From positions 64,479-128,478 of the forward strand of contig PKXJ01000032.1 in the NCBI GenBank assembly GCA_003132305.1: a stretch of DNA of 64,000 bases, read 5' to 3'. How positions within the stretch are numbered: the first letter of the stretch is position 1; each line of letters starts with the position of its first letter. The position numbers were made by a program, and so were the translations under genes. Source of the DNA: Acidimicrobiaceae bacterium. GTDB taxonomy: Bacteria; Actinomycetota; Acidimicrobiia; Acidimicrobiales; RAAP-2. Shown here in pieces: positions 36,356-45,458 of this stretch. The notes under the pieces are model-generated. The model saw nothing but the letters and a program-made list of their open reading frames with translations. It was not told the origin of the DNA and searched no databases.

Positions 36356-38251
36356 ATGATGTCGTCTACCTTCGATCGTCGTTCGTTCCTTACTCATTCA
36401 GCGGCCACTCTTGGTGGTGTCGCGATGGCCGGCTCGGTAGTTGACGGGCTGCTCGCCAACGTCGCGGGGGCGACCGTTGGCGTTAATAAAGGCAAGCCAA
36501 AGATCGGTGGCACGCTCACCGTTGGTTTGATCTCGGACGTTCCCAACTACCACGTATTTAACGGTTCTCAGGGCAAGATGGACGCCTCGGCCTTTTGCGT
36601 GGCGAACGCTCTCTACGATCCGCTGTTCGTGATGTCCCTGAACGGCCGGGTCGCCCTTCCCATGCTCGCCCTGTCGGCGAGGCACAACGCCGACTACACG
36701 GTCTGGACGATTGCGCTGCGCCAGGGCATCAAGTTCACCAACGGGGACCCCTTTAACGCCGCCGTCTGTGTTGCCAACTACACGGCCGCGAACGCCGACC
36801 CCACGGTCGGGCTCGCGATCAAGCCCATCATCAACTCCGTGACGATGGTCGACGCCTACACCGTGGCGTACAACATGGTCATTCCGTTCTCGACGTTCCC
36901 GATTTCACTCGCCGAGCAGCAAATTGCCTACATGGCCCACCCGTCGTCATTCGTTTCAACCTATTCAGGTAATCCGATTGGCACGGGTCCCTTCAAGGTG
37001 AAGTCGTGGCAGGTGGGCGTCGAGTCTCAGTTCACAAAGAACGCGGGTTACTGGCGCAAGGACGGGGCGGGACGCAAGTTGCCCTACCTCGGCGCCATCA
37101 ACTTCAAGACCATCGTGGACGACGCCTCGCGTAACCAGGCGCTTCAGAGCGGCGGTGTCGACATGATCCTTCAAGAGTCCGGCGCACAGATTGCCGCGTT
37201 GAAGAAGATGAAGGGCATCTCGTACGTGACGGACATTGACGCCCCCCGCGACCCGTCAGTGAACTGTCTCATCATGAACACGACGAGCACCTTGAACCAG
37301 TACTTCTGCTGGGCGGGCGAGTTCGCTCCTACGGTGCCGGGAACTCTGCCGTACATCTTGAAGGGCCAGGCCGCGCCGACCGCTGTGCAGGAAGCTGACT
37401 ACCTCGGCACGCTAGGCGCCGTGAACCCCTCGACGATGCAGTGGGATACCACTTTAAAGCCCGTCGTGAACGACCTGTCAATTCGAAAGGCCTGCGCGAT
37501 GGCAATTAATCGCAACACGTACTTCAAGGTAATCGACGGCAGCATCGGCGCGGTCGCCGACGGGATCTATCGAAAGACGTCGCCGTTCTACCGGAACCCC
37601 GGCTATCCGGCATATAACCCGGCGAAGGCGAAGGCTCTGGTGAAGGCGTACAAGTCCGCGAATAACCTCACGAAGGTTGGCTTCGTCATCGACACCGTGT
37701 CGGGCAACTCCTCGGCGAACCAGGCGTTCGCGTTTTTCCAGCAGCAGCTCGCGCACGTTGGCATTACGGTGACCCAACGCCAACTCGTGCAGAGCGCGTT
37801 GATCAACGGTGTCATCTACGGCCAGTACGACTGTTCGACTTGGAATCAATTTGGTGGCGTTGATCCCTCGCTCAACTACGTGTGGTTCCTCTCGCTGAAT
37901 GCGACGGCCTCTCCGACCCTTGGCGGACTCGGCATGGGCGCGTTGCCGGCGGGAACCTTCATTGCCGGCGCCGTTAACTTTGCTCATCAGGCAGACCAGA
38001 CGATTGAGAACTCGATGTTGAAGGCCCTGGCCGCGAAGCCGGGCTCGGCAGTAGAAAAGACGTCGTGGCAGACGGTCAATACCCAGTTCTCGAGGGTCAT
38101 CCCTTACCTGTGGCTCGACACCTTGGTCTCGGCCTTCGCTGCGCGCAAGAACATTCAGAACTGGGTCTCGGGTACGGCCGCTGACGGCACGACTCGATGC
38201 CTTAGCCCCGACGACGGCTCGGCGCGTTGGGACCAAATCTGGAAGTCGTAG
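36356..38251 (+). CDS. Tat-exported ABC substrate-binding protein, family 5 (peptide-type), no adjacent permease
   Basis: MMSSTFDRRSFLTHSAATLGG signal; KIGGTLTVGLISDVPNYHVFNGSQG, IPFSTFPISLAEQQIAYMAHP. Confidence 0.85.
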   Translation: MMSSTFDRRSFLTHSAATLGGVAMAGSVVDGLLANVAGATVGVNKGKPKIGGTLTVGLISDVPNYHVFNGSQGKMDASAFCVANALYDPLFVMSLNGRVALPMLALSARHNADYTVWTIALRQGIKFTNGDPFNAAVCVANYTAANADPTVGLAIKPIINSVTMVDAYTVAYNMVIPFSTFPISLAEQQIAYMAHPSSFVSTYSGNPIGTGPFKVKSWQVGVESQFTKNAGYWRKDGAGRKLPYLGAINFKTIVDDASRNQALQSGGVDMILQESGAQIAALKKMKGISYVTDIDAPRDPSVNCLIMNTTSTLNQYFCWAGEFAPTVPGTLPYILKGQAAPTAVQEADYLGTLGAVNPSTMQWDTTLKPVVNDLSIRKACAMAINRNTYFKVIDGSIGAVADGIYRKTSPFYRNPGYPAYNPAKAKALVKAYKSANNLTKVGFVIDTVSGNSSANQAFAFFQQQLAHVGITVTQRQLVQSALINGVIYGQYDCSTWNQFGGVDPSLNYVWFLSLNATASPTLGGLGMGALPAGTFIAGAVNFAHQADQTIENSMLKALAAKPGSAVEKTSWQTVNTQFSRVIPYLWLDTLVSAFAARKNIQNWVSGTAADGTTRCLSPDDGSARWDQIWKS

Positions 38252-38935
38252 TTCGACTTCAGTGGTGCAGCGAACGAGCGGCGCGAGGGCGCCGGGTCAG
38301 AAAAGTGCCCCACGCTTAGAGTTGCCTTTCTCCTTTGAAGTGGCTGCATAAGTATTTGCACCAGCGGTCACAATTGTTCAATTGGGGAGTTACATGACAA
38401 CGCGTGCGCCGCATTGAACGTCGCAATTATGCGTAATGGACCTTTGCGTGGGGGTTCGGGTCGGTGAGCCGACATGCACAATCTCCGACTCGCGCATCCA
38501 ATCATGGGGGAAAATGGGCAGACGGGAGAGTTCTAGATAAGTCGCCCTACTCATCTTGACTACAGGAATCCAGCGCCGCGCAGGCTCAGAAAGGCTGTAG
38601 GCAAGTTATCGGTCCATTCCGTGCTGGCTCTTGGATCCAAAACCCCCTCGTCAACGGCCTTTTCACGCAACCCACGACTATTGGCGGGCAATCATCGGCC
38701 CGTCCCATTGGCATTTGATGTCTACAAAATACTGCCGTACTGGGGACGTCACGACCCCGCTCCCTTCGGATCTGACAGTTGGCTGAACTTGACCGAAGAG
38801 GGTGTGAAATGAGGCTTGACTACCGAGCACCAAGTATTTCGACGAGTACTTCTTTGGCGGGTGTTTCGCCCTATGACCGGGTATCAAATGTCTAACTTCA
38901 CGAGCCTCTTGCGCCGTTGGAAACGTCATGGAAGT

Positions 38936-39064
38936 TCAAGAGGGTCTAATTCCGAGAACAAAATGCAGATCTCGAATGGCCGCATTCAGGAGGTCGACGA
39001 TCATCATTCCGGCGCCCAGGGCCATGCCCTTCAGGTAAACGGCTATCCCCAGCAGAGTGATGAC
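38936..39064 (-). pseudogene. possible decayed C-terminus of a membrane protein
   Basis: Open frame VITLLGIAVYLKGMALGAGMMIVDLLNAAIRDLHFVLGIRPS*, bounded upstream by in-frame TAG, no start codon. Confidence 0.3.
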
Positions 39065-39286
39065 CTAGACAATGACTACGAAGGATGATTTGATCGTTCG
39101 CATAGCGGTTATAAGAAGTTGTGCGGCAACCCCGGTCTTGGTGCTGTGTACGTGTACTCGATCTCGCCAGGCTGATCGCAGCAGTCACCCGTCACTCGAT
39201 CCCATCGGCAGATGGCGACAAGGGTAGGATCCCACCGGCAGCGGGCGTCAGGGGCGCTGGCTGAACAGTCTGAGGGGATTGCAGCT

Positions 39287-39982
39287 ATGGTCGCACACGA
39301 GAAGGTGGATCGTCGACGCGGACAGGGCGATCAGGAAGTTGGGAAAGGCCGCGTCCCGCCCGCGGTGAGACCAGTCATCTTCGCCGGCGCGGTTGGCGCG
39401 GCAGTAGTTGGCGGGTCCTGTCCGTTCGTCGTCTGGCAAGCAGCGTCGCTGCTCGGGTGGGTGGCCGCCGCGCTCGCGTACCTGGGCTGGGTGTGGCGAT
39501 CGATCGCAGGGCTCGACGCTGGGGCGACGTCGCGCCTGGCCACGCGTGAGGACCCGAGCGTGGCAGTCACGGACCTCATCATTATTGGTGCCGGACTCGC
39601 GTGTCTGGGGGCCGTCGGGCTCGTCTTGGTCAAGGCCGCGCACTCCCACGGGGGAACGAAGGCACTCCTAATTGCACTCGGCGTGCTGAGCGTTGCGCTC
39701 GCCTTTGCCTGCGTGCACACGGTCTTCACGTTGCGCTACGCGCGGGAGTACTACGGCACGGGCAACGGTGACGGGATCGACTTCCACTCCGACGAGCGGC
39801 CGGACTACTTCGACTTCGCCTACGTCGCGTTCACCATCGGGCTGACATTCCAGGTCTCTGACACGGACCTCGTGTCGAGACGAATCCGCAGGGTCGCGCT
39901 TCGACACGCCCTCGTGTCGTTCCTCTTCGGGGCGATCATCATCGGTCTCACTATCAACGTCGTCGCGAGCCTTTTGCACTGA
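39287..39982 (+). CDS. DUF1345 family membrane protein
   Basis: RYAREYY, DYFDFAYVAFTIGLTFQVSDTDLVSRRIRRVALRHALVSFLFGAIIIGLTIN. Confidence 0.85.
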   Translation: MVAHEKVDRRRGQGDQEVGKGRVPPAVRPVIFAGAVGAAVVGGSCPFVVWQAASLLGWVAAALAYLGWVWRSIAGLDAGATSRLATREDPSVAVTDLIIIGAGLACLGAVGLVLVKAAHSHGGTKALLIALGVLSVALAFACVHTVFTLRYAREYYGTGNGDGIDFHSDERPDYFDFAYVAFTIGLTFQVSDTDLVSRRIRRVALRHALVSFLFGAIIIGLTINVVASLLH

Positions 39983-40304
39983 GGCGGCTCGGCAGTAGCC
40001 CGAAGAGCTCGATGTACTTCGATATTGGTTCACCAACAACAGGTGTTATCGGCGGACCTTTGGGATCGAGTTCAACCGGAGAGGAGCCACAGGCGGGTGC
40101 TATCCGGGGATCAACAACTCCCTCTGTTGGAGCGGCGCCATAAACGTCCGCGTAAGACACATGCCATTTCCCCTTTCCGCTTTCAGTCGGTCGAAACGGT
40201 AGCGCGTTGGTAACGGGCTGCCACTTTTGAAGCTCCCTCATTGCCTGCCTCTGTTACGATTTTGCAAGAGGCAACTTCGCCTTCACAGTCCCAGGAGGGT
40301 CGTC

Positions 40305-40586
40305 ATGTCCAACGAAGACCTGCATGAGCCACGAGAGCGTCTCGCGGACGAGACGGTCACTACGCACCAGGCGATTGTCTCGCTGATGGAGGAACTGCAG
40401 GCAATCGACACGTATCGCCAGCGAGCTGACGACTGCGACGACGCTCAGCTCAAGGCAGTCCTTGTTCGCAGTATGAACGACGAAATGGAGCACGCCGCGA
40501 TGCTCGTGGAATGGTTGCGACGCAATGTCGGCGAGTTTGCGACTCAGTTAGACAAGTTCCTGAAATGCGAAGGATCTATCGCTTAA
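40305..40586 (+). CDS. encapsulated-ferritin-like (EncFtn family) protein without targeting peptide
   Basis: HEPRERLADETVTTHQAIVSLMEELQAIDTYRQRADDCDDAQLKAVL...NDEMEHAAMLVEWLRRNVGEF; SD AGGAGG before ATG 40305. Confidence 0.85.
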   Translation: MSNEDLHEPRERLADETVTTHQAIVSLMEELQAIDTYRQRADDCDDAQLKAVLVRSMNDEMEHAAMLVEWLRRNVGEFATQLDKFLKCEGSIA

Positions 40587-41175
40587 CCGACTGACGCGCT
40601 CGCTAAGAATGCCAGCGGATTGAAGATCTCCCCGAAGTACCAGATCGAGTGTCGTTGGCCAAATTGGCTCTAGCGGCTCATCGGAAATTGGCGGGGTGTG
40701 ACTGTGGCGAGTAGTGACCAGTTGGGTCTTCCTGCGTTGAGCAGAGCTCGGATTCGGTAGGCCCGACCGATGCTCCTGGTCACGGCCTGGTCGCTTCGCG
40801 AGAGCTCGCTGGTTCGCGTGGTGCGCACCTTATATAACAGCACCCGCAAACTGCATCAGTTGGATCGACAGACTCAGGACGTTGCAATATCAGGCAAACG
40901 ATCGGAAGTTGGTGTCCGAGGACCGACGTGACAGGCCAGCAACTTCACTTTGGCGATTTCATAAATGGACCGATTTCTTCATGAGTATGACGGCTTCGCT
41001 TACGGCGGAGCTAATCGGATTAGCACACCGGCTGCTGCCTATTGCCCTCAAGCGATCTGCAAAATTTCCGTACTCGACAAGTGGTGGATTTGCTATCGGG
41101 TCCACGGCCCACGTTCTTCCGCCCAAGTTCTTTACCCACTCAAGCGAGAGATGCGAGTGCGCCGCTCGTTTGTCG

Positions 41176-42339
41176 TTAGGGCGCTGGTTTCTCGCGAATG
41201 TTGCCCTTGACGTTTCGCCACCAGAACAAGGTGGTCAGGGCGAGCAACGCCGAGACGAGGGCCCACAGCGAAAAGGGGAGGGCGGGGTTCACGGTGAAGA
41301 GGAATCCTGACACGCCCGCCCCGATCGCGAGTGAGGCCGTGTTGGACATGGTGAACAGGCCCTGACGACGACCGAGTTCGCGATGAACCGCGCCTTGGCT
41401 CATGAGCGACGAGACCGACGGCACCGACAACGAGGCGCCGATGGATTCGAACGATCCGAGCACCAGGATCAAGTTGTTGTTGTGAATATGGGGGTAGATC
41501 GCAAGAAAGAATGCGCCGCTCAAGAGTCCGGCCAGCGCAATGAAGCGGCGATTCGCGTGGTCGGCGAGCCAACCGCCGAGTCGGTAAAGCACGATCCACG
41601 GCAGACCAAAGAAGGTCCAGCTGAGGCGAATCTGTAGCGTGCTCGCGTGGTGGGCGTGCAAGAGCAGACTCCAACACGCCTCGTAGACGCCGATCGCGAG
41701 CCCCGAGGCACTGGCCGCAACGAGTGAGCCGGCCAGTTGCGAACTCCACTGCAACTTCGGCAACGGCGACGGGTCGTACGCTCGGTCCCCGAGATTCGTC
41801 TTCATCGCCACGAGGGCCGCGCCGAGACTGACGAGTCCGGCCACAAAGAAGGCCCAGCCGAGGTCGTTCACCGAGGCGACGACGCCCACCACCGGTCCGA
41901 TCGCCAGGCCAAAGAGTTGGGCCGCGAAGATTCGTGACACCGCACGACCGCGCTCCTCTTCAGGAAAGAGTGACGCCACCGCCGACAACGAAGCGACCTC
42001 GATGGCGCCCGCGGCGGCACCTTGGAAGGCTCTCGACACGGCCAACCACGGCGCCGTCACCGGCAAGAGAAAGGTCATGCTCGCAAGGCCGTAGACCACG
42101 AGACTGCTCACCAGTATGCGACGTCGACCGAACTTGTCGGCGAGATGGCCGAAGGCGAACTGCGTGAGCACGCCCGCGATAAAGAACGTCGCCATCACAA
42201 TGCCGATCAAAGGCGGCGTACCGTCGCGGTGCTCTAAGAAGAGCGGGAGCAGTGGAAGTCCGAGAGTCGCGCCCATCCATTGGAGGGCCACGATGACGGT
42301 GAGACGGCGCAAAGTCTGTTGTGCACTGCCTTCAGCCAT
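41176..42339 (-). CDS. MFS transporter
   Basis: 12 TM; GHLADKFGRRRILVSS motif; TAGCGT 7 nt before ATG 42339. Confidence 0.88.
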   Translation of the reverse strand: MAEGSAQQTLRRLTVIVALQWMGATLGLPLLPLFLEHRDGTPPLIGIVMATFFIAGVLTQFAFGHLADKFGRRRILVSSLVVYGLASMTFLLPVTAPWLAVSRAFQGAAAGAIEVASLSAVASLFPEEERGRAVSRIFAAQLFGLAIGPVVGVVASVNDLGWAFFVAGLVSLGAALVAMKTNLGDRAYDPSPLPKLQWSSQLAGSLVAASASGLAIGVYEACWSLLLHAHHASTLQIRLSWTFFGLPWIVLYRLGGWLADHANRRFIALAGLLSGAFFLAIYPHIHNNNLILVLGSFESIGASLSVPSVSSLMSQGAVHRELGRRQGLFTMSNTASLAIGAGVSGFLFTVNPALPFSLWALVSALLALTTLFWWRNVKGNIREKPAP

Positions 42340-42385
42340 GACGACCACGCTACTGTCGCAAGCCCGCACGATGAAAGTGACGGCG

Positions 42386-42949
42386 CTAGATCGTGTGGCA
42401 CTCAATCAACACGAGCACCCCGAGGGACACGTAGACGTAGGGCATGAATGCTCCCGCGTGTTCGTTTCCCCACGCCACGACGCGAGGATGAGTCGCGAGT
42501 CGCTGGGCACTAAGGAGAAAGACGATCTCCAACAGCGCGAACGTGGCGACCGTGACTAGGGCGTGCGCCACGGCGTTTGCGCGAAGGAGGGGAATCCACA
42601 CTGCGAGATTGTCACCGCCCAGCGCCAACGTGATGGCGAAGGTCGTGATGCTGCCCCCGCGAAACTTCTCGCGGGGCGTCGAGCGATGACGCCAGGAGTG
42701 CAGCGCAAACCCGAAGGGCGCCACGGAAAGTAGCCCAATCCAGCGCAGCGGGATGGGCGCGAGGAGCGAGCCGAGACCGCCCGCGAGGACCACCATCGAC
42801 GCGACGGCGAGCGCCTGGGCCGAACTCACGCGGTGGAATTTAGACCGGTCGGTGGCCACGAGCTGCGCCGCGAAGGCGAAATAGTTGTCAACCATGGTTC
42901 CAATAAACGCGAGTGCCGCGACGACAACGACGCCGAGAATCGTGTGCAC
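42386..42949 (-). CDS. CadD-like cadmium resistance transporter family
   Basis: FIGTMVDNYFAFAAQL, FAITLALGGDNLAVWIPLL; TAAGGT N6 GTG start. Confidence 0.72.
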   Translation of the reverse strand: MHTILGVVVVAALAFIGTMVDNYFAFAAQLVATDRSKFHRVSSAQALAVASMVVLAGGLGSLLAPIPLRWIGLLSVAPFGFALHSWRHRSTPREKFRGGSITTFAITLALGGDNLAVWIPLLRANAVAHALVTVATFALLEIVFLLSAQRLATHPRVVAWGNEHAGAFMPYVYVSLGVLVLIECHTI

Positions 42950-43008
42950 TCGTTGACCTTACTTGAGAGTACCAAAGGACCAAAAAAGTTACGCGTAGGC
43001 TGAACGTG

Positions 43009-43983
43009 ATGATTCGTCACGTGTCGGTCCCCAGCAGCGATCAACTTGAACACGCTCGCGACATCGTTGATCACTACTTAGAGCCGACACCCACCGTCTC
43101 GATTCTCGTGCGCGGAAGAAAAGTGTTCGTCAAACTCGAGAGCCTTCAGGTCACTGGCTCGTTCAAGATTCGTGGCGCCCTCGCCGCGGTGGACGCGGCG
43201 CACCGCGTGGATCCGAACGGCGCGGTGATTACCGCCTCGGCGGGCAATCATGGTCTCGGTATTGCCCACGCTGCGTCGTTGTTGGGTGTGCGCGCCACGG
43301 TGGTGGTGCCGGCGAACGCCTCGGTCGCCAAGGTGAAGAAGCTCTCCACGTACAACATTGAACTGATTCAGTTCGGCTCTTCGTACGACGAGGCGCAAAG
43401 CCACGCGAAGAACCTGGCCGACGAGCGATCCATTCGATTCATCTCTCCCTTTAACGACAGCGACGTCATCGCGGGCCAGTCAACGATCTTTGACGAGATG
43501 CTGCGTCAAGCCCCTGCGATTGAGCACGTCGTCGTCTCCGTAGGTGGTGGCGGACTGATCTCGGGTACGCTCCTTTCGCGCGACGCGCAGGACCGCTCGG
43601 ACATACGCGTGACGGGCGTGCAGCCCGAAGAGAGCGCGGCGCTGTACCACGTGCTTCGTGGCGCGACCATGAGTGACATTGTTCATAATCCGACGATCGC
43701 TGACGGGCTGGCCGGGGGCGGTGACGACGGCGCGATCACCAACGAACTCATAGCCAAGAGTGGGATTGACCTCGTGCTCGTGCCCGAAGTCGAGATTCGT
43801 CGCGCGGTTCGCGAGATCGCCGAGAACAACGGGCTCGTGATGGAAGGCTCGGCTGCGGCGTCGTACGCCGCGATCGCGGCCAATCGTGTTGACGACGTCA
43901 CTTCGCGCGTTGGTTTCATCGCGAGTGGTCGTAACATCTCGCACGAGTTGCTCATTGAACTCTTGAGCGAACCCTTAACGTAG
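43009..43983 (+). CDS. threonine/serine dehydratase family PLP enzyme
   Basis: VFVKLESLQVTGSFKIRGA, TASAGNHGLGIAHAA, VVSVGGGGLISG. Confidence 0.9.
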   Translation: MIRHVSVPSSDQLEHARDIVDHYLEPTPTVSILVRGRKVFVKLESLQVTGSFKIRGALAAVDAAHRVDPNGAVITASAGNHGLGIAHAASLLGVRATVVVPANASVAKVKKLSTYNIELIQFGSSYDEAQSHAKNLADERSIRFISPFNDSDVIAGQSTIFDEMLRQAPAIEHVVVSVGGGGLISGTLLSRDAQDRSDIRVTGVQPEESAALYHVLRGATMSDIVHNPTIADGLAGGGDDGAITNELIAKSGIDLVLVPEVEIRRAVREIAENNGLVMEGSAAASYAAIAANRVDDVTSRVGFIASGRNISHELLIELLSEPLT

Positions 43984-44024
43984 AGCCCGGAGGCTTTTCA
44001 CGGACGAAACGGTAGGGTGGTGAA

Positions 44025-44810
44025 ATGGCAGTAAAGAAGCGCTTTATGGGCATAGCGCTCGCCGCCGTCGCCCTCGCGCTCACTGTTGCTGGCGTGGTCA
44101 TCGCCGCCACCGACTCTAACCCGGGGGGCCTTACGAAGGATCCCCTGACGCTCAACGGCTATCCACCGTCGTCGGCGAACCTGCTCGTGAGCGTGTCAAC
44201 GGGGGCCGACTTTAGCCTCAGTGCCAACGTCGCGGTGGACTTCAAATCCAACAAAGCTGACGCCGTGGTGCGCATCCCCGTGGTGGTCACGTCGGCCGCC
44301 GTAGAACTACGACTCATCCAGAATCGTCTCTACGCCCGCTCGGCGAGCGCGTCCAGTGGACCGTGGCTGGACGCGAAGGTGAAGACACCAGCGCTCCTTG
44401 GCGTTGCGCTCGAGTTGACCAAACCCGACATCAATCTCATCACGGGTTTTCAAAAGACGGTGACCAAGAGTGGATACTCCACGACCTACGTCTTCTACCG
44501 CGATCACGTCGCCCTGTCGAGTCTCCTCAGATCGTCAACGTCGTCCGTGCTCGGGTCGGTTCGTTGGACCATCACCGTGGGCAGCCAGGGTGAAGTCTCC
44601 AAGAGCACCCTCGCCGTGAAATCGAAACGCACTACCACGACCGTGAGCGTGACGGTGTTGTCGTATAACCAACCGGCGCCCGTCGCCACGCCGTCGAACG
44701 TGAAGCCAATCGCACTCGCCGAGATAGACAAACTGCTCGGCAGTAAGTACTTCACTTCGTTGTTGATTCCTCGCGACTTCACCTCACTTTCGCGAGCCAG
44801 CCTCAGTTAG
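44025..44810 (+). CDS. exported hypothetical protein
   Basis: N-terminal signal/TM anchor, TAGGGT N6 ATG. Confidence 0.7.
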   Translation: MAVKKRFMGIALAAVALALTVAGVVIAATDSNPGGLTKDPLTLNGYPPSSANLLVSVSTGADFSLSANVAVDFKSNKADAVVRIPVVVTSAAVELRLIQNRLYARSASASSGPWLDAKVKTPALLGVALELTKPDINLITGFQKTVTKSGYSTTYVFYRDHVALSSLLRSSTSSVLGSVRWTITVGSQGEVSKSTLAVKSKRTTTTVSVTVLSYNQPAPVATPSNVKPIALAEIDKLLGSKYFTSLLIPRDFTSLSRASLS

Positions 44811-45458
44811 GTGGAGACCGTGGACGACGTGCACCCTGAACCTCACTGGCCAGCTTCGTTGGCCCTGTTGGTCTGCTCGGGACTCTACGTTCTGCTCCCC
44901 AGCCGTCTCGTCGTAGGGCCCAAGTGGCTGCTACCGGTTCTGGTGATCTTGCCGCTCATCCCGCTTTCGGCGAGAAGGCATCGGCGACCCGATGAGGCGC
45001 CGTGGGTTCGCTATCTCTGTATTACCCTCATTGCCATTATCACGGCGGCGAACTGCACCTCGGTGGTGTTTCTCATCGACCGACTCTTCTTCGGCGCTCA
45101 CGTCGTGGGTCGTTCACTTATCTACTCCGCCGCGTCAATTTGGTGCACGAACTTCATCGTCTTTGGTCTGTGGCTCTGGGAGATGGACCGTGGAGGTCCA
45201 CATCGGCGCGCCGGTTCGGAAAAGCGTTTCCCCGACATTCAATTTCCTCAAATGGAGAACCCCACGATGGCGCCGGGTGACTGGCGGCCTCGCTTTGTCG
45301 ACTATCTCTACACTTCATTCGCGAACGGTACGAGTTTCGCTCCCGCCGACGCGATGCCCCTTTCGATTCAGGCGAAGTCACTCTTCGCTACCGAAGCGTT
45401 AGTTTCGTTCGTCACGATCGCGGTGATCGCCGGCGAAGCGGTGAACATTCTGCGTTAG
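44811..45458 (+). CDS. integral membrane protein, channel-like C-terminus
   Basis: Several TM segments; DYLYTSFANGTSFAPADAMPLSIQAKSLFATEALVSFVTIAVIAGEAVNIL. Confidence 0.7.
   Translation: METVDDVHPEPHWPASLALLVCSGLYVLLPSRLVVGPKWLLPVLVILPLIPLSARRHRRPDEAPWVRYLCITLIAIITAANCTSVVFLIDRLFFGAHVVGRSLIYSAASIWCTNFIVFGLWLWEMDRGGPHRRAGSEKRFPDIQFPQMENPTMAPGDWRPRFVDYLYTSFANGTSFAPADAMPLSIQAKSLFATEALVSFVTIAVIAGEAVNILR

Noticed and set aside
38621-39088. ORFs 38621..38812 + and 38816..39088 + as genes
   Set aside because: No domain resemblance, no convincing start signals, composition like non-coding DNA.
39954-40241. ORFs 39954..40241 - and 40025..40213 + between DUF1345 and EncFtn genes
   Set aside because: Overlap each other, low-complexity antisense-like sequence, no start signals.
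40587-41175. Encapsulin gene or targeting peptide downstream of the EncFtn-like gene
   Set aside because: ORF 40882..41310 has no HK97-like features and partly overlaps the MFS gene end; read-through past the EncFtn stop gives no GSL-type targeting motif.
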